NCBI GenBank assembly: GCA_023145395.1 | Contig: JAGLDW010000362.1 | Coordinates: 1-6,421, forward strand | From: Lentisphaeria bacterium | GTDB taxonomy: Bacteria; Verrucomicrobiota; Lentisphaeria; Oligosphaerales; Lenti-02 | DNA: 6,421 nucleotides | Reading direction: 5' to 3' | Program-made: the position numbers and the translations under genes | Shown here: positions 5,248 to 6,421 of the stretch, piece by piece | Layout of the letters: the number at the start of each line of letters is the position of its first letter | How positions within the stretch are numbered: the stretch's first letter is position 1 | Notes under the pieces: model-generated | Databases searched by the model: none | Seen by the model: the letters and a program-made list of their open reading frames with translations, nothing else | Told to the model about the DNA's origin: nothing

Positions 5248-6421
5248 ATGCCAACTCCATCGGTTCTTGTGGGATCCAGCATCCCGCCTGGCAGCGATCA
5301 GCTGGACATTCACTGCGCACTGAAACTCGGGGACATCATCCTGACATCGCTGCCCCGTACGTTCGAGGAGGCGCTGGCCGTCGCTCGGCTCTGCAGAGAA
5401 AGGCAACTCCATCTGTGTTGGAGCGAGTTCTGCTATCGCGGGACGAGGACACCCAGCAAGGCGTGGGGGGAGCCGGTGGCACGAGAGAAATTTTTCAGCC
5501 GCGAGCAGCTCGAACAGCTCTATGCCGAGGCGGGCGAGTTCCACTTTGGACGGTACGTGATCGGGGAGATCGGGGGCGTGCTGTACTGGCCCAAGGACTA
5601 CCTCCCGGGACGGACGCTTTCCCTCGTTCCCATGCCCGCCTTCGAGGATCATGGGCAGGCCGAAGAACACTACGTCGAATACTGCCGAAAGCTCGTGGAC
5701 GGGGAGCGGGAGTGCTTCGGCGGGGAGCCGTTCCTGAATGTGGAATCGAGTTTGCTCTTCAAATATCAAGCCAGAGCTGGGCTGGGCCGATTGTGCCTCG
5801 AGGTGATGCCGGGGGACCCGGAGTTGATGCATGCGGCGATCCGAGGTGCGGCCCGGGCCGGTGGCCTGGAATGGGGCACGCACATCGCCATGGGCTGGTA
5901 CGGCGGCGTGGACGTTGACGAGCTGTTCCAGCAACGCTGGCGTGCGGCTCTTGGCTGGTCCTACATCTGCGGCGCCGATTTCATCCTGCCCGAGTCCGGC
6001 CACTACACCTACAGCAATCCCGACCGCAACATCGAACTCGGTTTCCACAGCCCGGAGATGGTTCGGATGCGGCGTTCCCTGCGGGAATATGTGCAACTGG
6101 CACACGTGCATCGCCGACCGGCAGGCGGGCCTCTCGTGCGGCTCGGGCTCCTGCACGGCCTGCACGATGGTGCTCCCGGGCTCTGGAACCCGTTCGCCTG
6201 GGGCCAGTACCATGGTCAGCACTGGCAGGAAGGCCCGGCCGAACGCGGATGGCGTCTCTTCGAGCGCCTGTACCGACACGAGAGTTGGCACAACGCCCGT
6301 GTGCAGGGGCAGGTAGATGTTTCCGGAAACCCGCCGTTTGGGCAGGTGGACATTGTCCCGGCCGAAGCCAAAACGCAACATCTGGGGCGTTACGCCTGCC
6401 TGCTATGCCTCGGCTGGAATA
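5248..6421 (+). CDS. TIM-barrel glycoside-hydrolase-like protein, 3'-truncated by window edge
   Basis: The frame is open from the ATG at 5248, preceded by a strong AAGGAG, through 391 codons to the window end. I do not recognise an exact family. The alternation of strands and helices suggests a TIM barrel over residues ~25-345: L-H-L-C-W-S-E-F (55-61), V-I-G-E-I-G-G (104-110), L-N-V-E-S-S-L-L (163-170), L-C-L-E-V-M-P-G (182-189), G-A-D-F-I-L-P-E-S-G (242-251) and V-R-L-G-L-L-H-G (297-304). Glutamates at strand ends (E107, E166, E185, E249) are candidate catalytic acids, as in retaining glycosidases. Residues 315-336, with N-P-F-A-W-G-Q-Y and G-P-A-E-R-G-W-R, fit a substrate-binding loop. The visible end, R-Y-A-C-L-L-C-L-G-W-N, looks like the start of an alpha/beta domain such as the GH42 trimerisation domain. 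There is no signal peptide, so it would act on imported oligosaccharides. It starts 60 nt after the DUF1284 gene, in a probable operon. Fold and hydrolase role are inference. Confidence 0.65.
   Translation, partial: MPTPSVLVGSSIPPGSDQLDIHCALKLGDIILTSLPRTFEEALAVARLCRERQLHLCWSEFCYRGTRTPSKAWGEPVAREKFFSREQLEQLYAEAGEFHFGRYVIGEIGGVLYWPKDYLPGRTLSLVPMPAFEDHGQAEEHYVEYCRKLVDGERECFGGEPFLNVESSLLFKYQARAGLGRLCLEVMPGDPELMHAAIRGAARAGGLEWGTHIAMGWYGGVDVDELFQQRWRAALGWSYICGADFILPESGHYTYSNPDRNIELGFHSPEMVRMRRSLREYVQLAHVHRRPAGGPLVRLGLLHGLHDGAPGLWNPFAWGQYHGQHWQEGPAERGWRLFERLYRHESWHNARVQGQVDVSGNPPFGQVDIVPAEAKTQHLGRYACLLCLGWN

Noticed and set aside
4753..6381. A 542-codon open frame on the minus strand, antisense to the DUF1284 gene and the glycosidase-like gene.
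   Set aside because: It overlaps two plus-strand genes that have good ribosome-binding sites and family-like proteins. Its peptide is low in recognisable motifs. Long antisense frames are common in GC-rich coding DNA.

Overview
This is a GC-rich bacterial window, probably from an uncultured environmental lineage. Clues are a corrinoid-type methyltransferase of the MttB superfamily without an amber codon, a DegT-type PLP aminotransferase, a neutral-ceramidase-fold hydrolase and a TIM-barrel glycosidase-like protein close together. That mix is common in genomes of the Planctomycetota/Lentisphaerota and of Hydrogenedentota- or Armatimonadota-like bacteria. The assignment is an inference from gene content and I hold it loosely.

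Layout. (1) Positions 2-1051, plus strand: the C-terminal ~349 residues of an MttB-superfamily methyltransferase whose start lies before the window. (2) Positions 1052-1683, minus strand: a type II toxin-antitoxin pair, a Phd/YefM-type antitoxin followed by a PIN-domain VapC-type toxin with an ATGA overlap. The toxin and methyltransferase stop codons abut tail to tail. (3) Positions 1684-1818: a divergent intergenic region with a perfect 10-bp palindrome between two short direct repeats, a likely autoregulatory operator. (4) Positions 1819-3051, plus: the DegT/DnrJ/EryC1 aminotransferase. (5) Positions 3048-3310: a dense block of structured repeats. It holds a 66-bp tandem duplication whose first copy contains the aminotransferase stop codon, a hairpin with a 17-bp perfect stem, and an inverted relative of the hairpin in the 66-bp unit. 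(6) Positions 3349-6421, plus: three closely spaced genes, namely the ceramidase-like hydrolase, a cysteine-rich DUF1284 protein, and the first 391 codons of a TIM-barrel glycoside-hydrolase-like protein cut by the window end.

How the genes may work together. The last three genes each have a good ribosome-binding site, short gaps (102 and 60 nt) and one strand, so they are probably co-transcribed. The methyltransferase and aminotransferase share their strand but are separated by the toxin-antitoxin cassette and, before the hydrolase, by the repeat block. A reasonable but unproven reading is a catabolic or salvage neighbourhood for an N-methylated and/or amino-sugar-containing compound: glycosidic cleavage, amidase/ester-type hydrolysis, transamination and demethylation to a corrinoid protein. 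No corrinoid protein, transporter or regulator is visible, so pathway assignment stays open. The most unusual non-coding content is the repeat block at 3048-3310.
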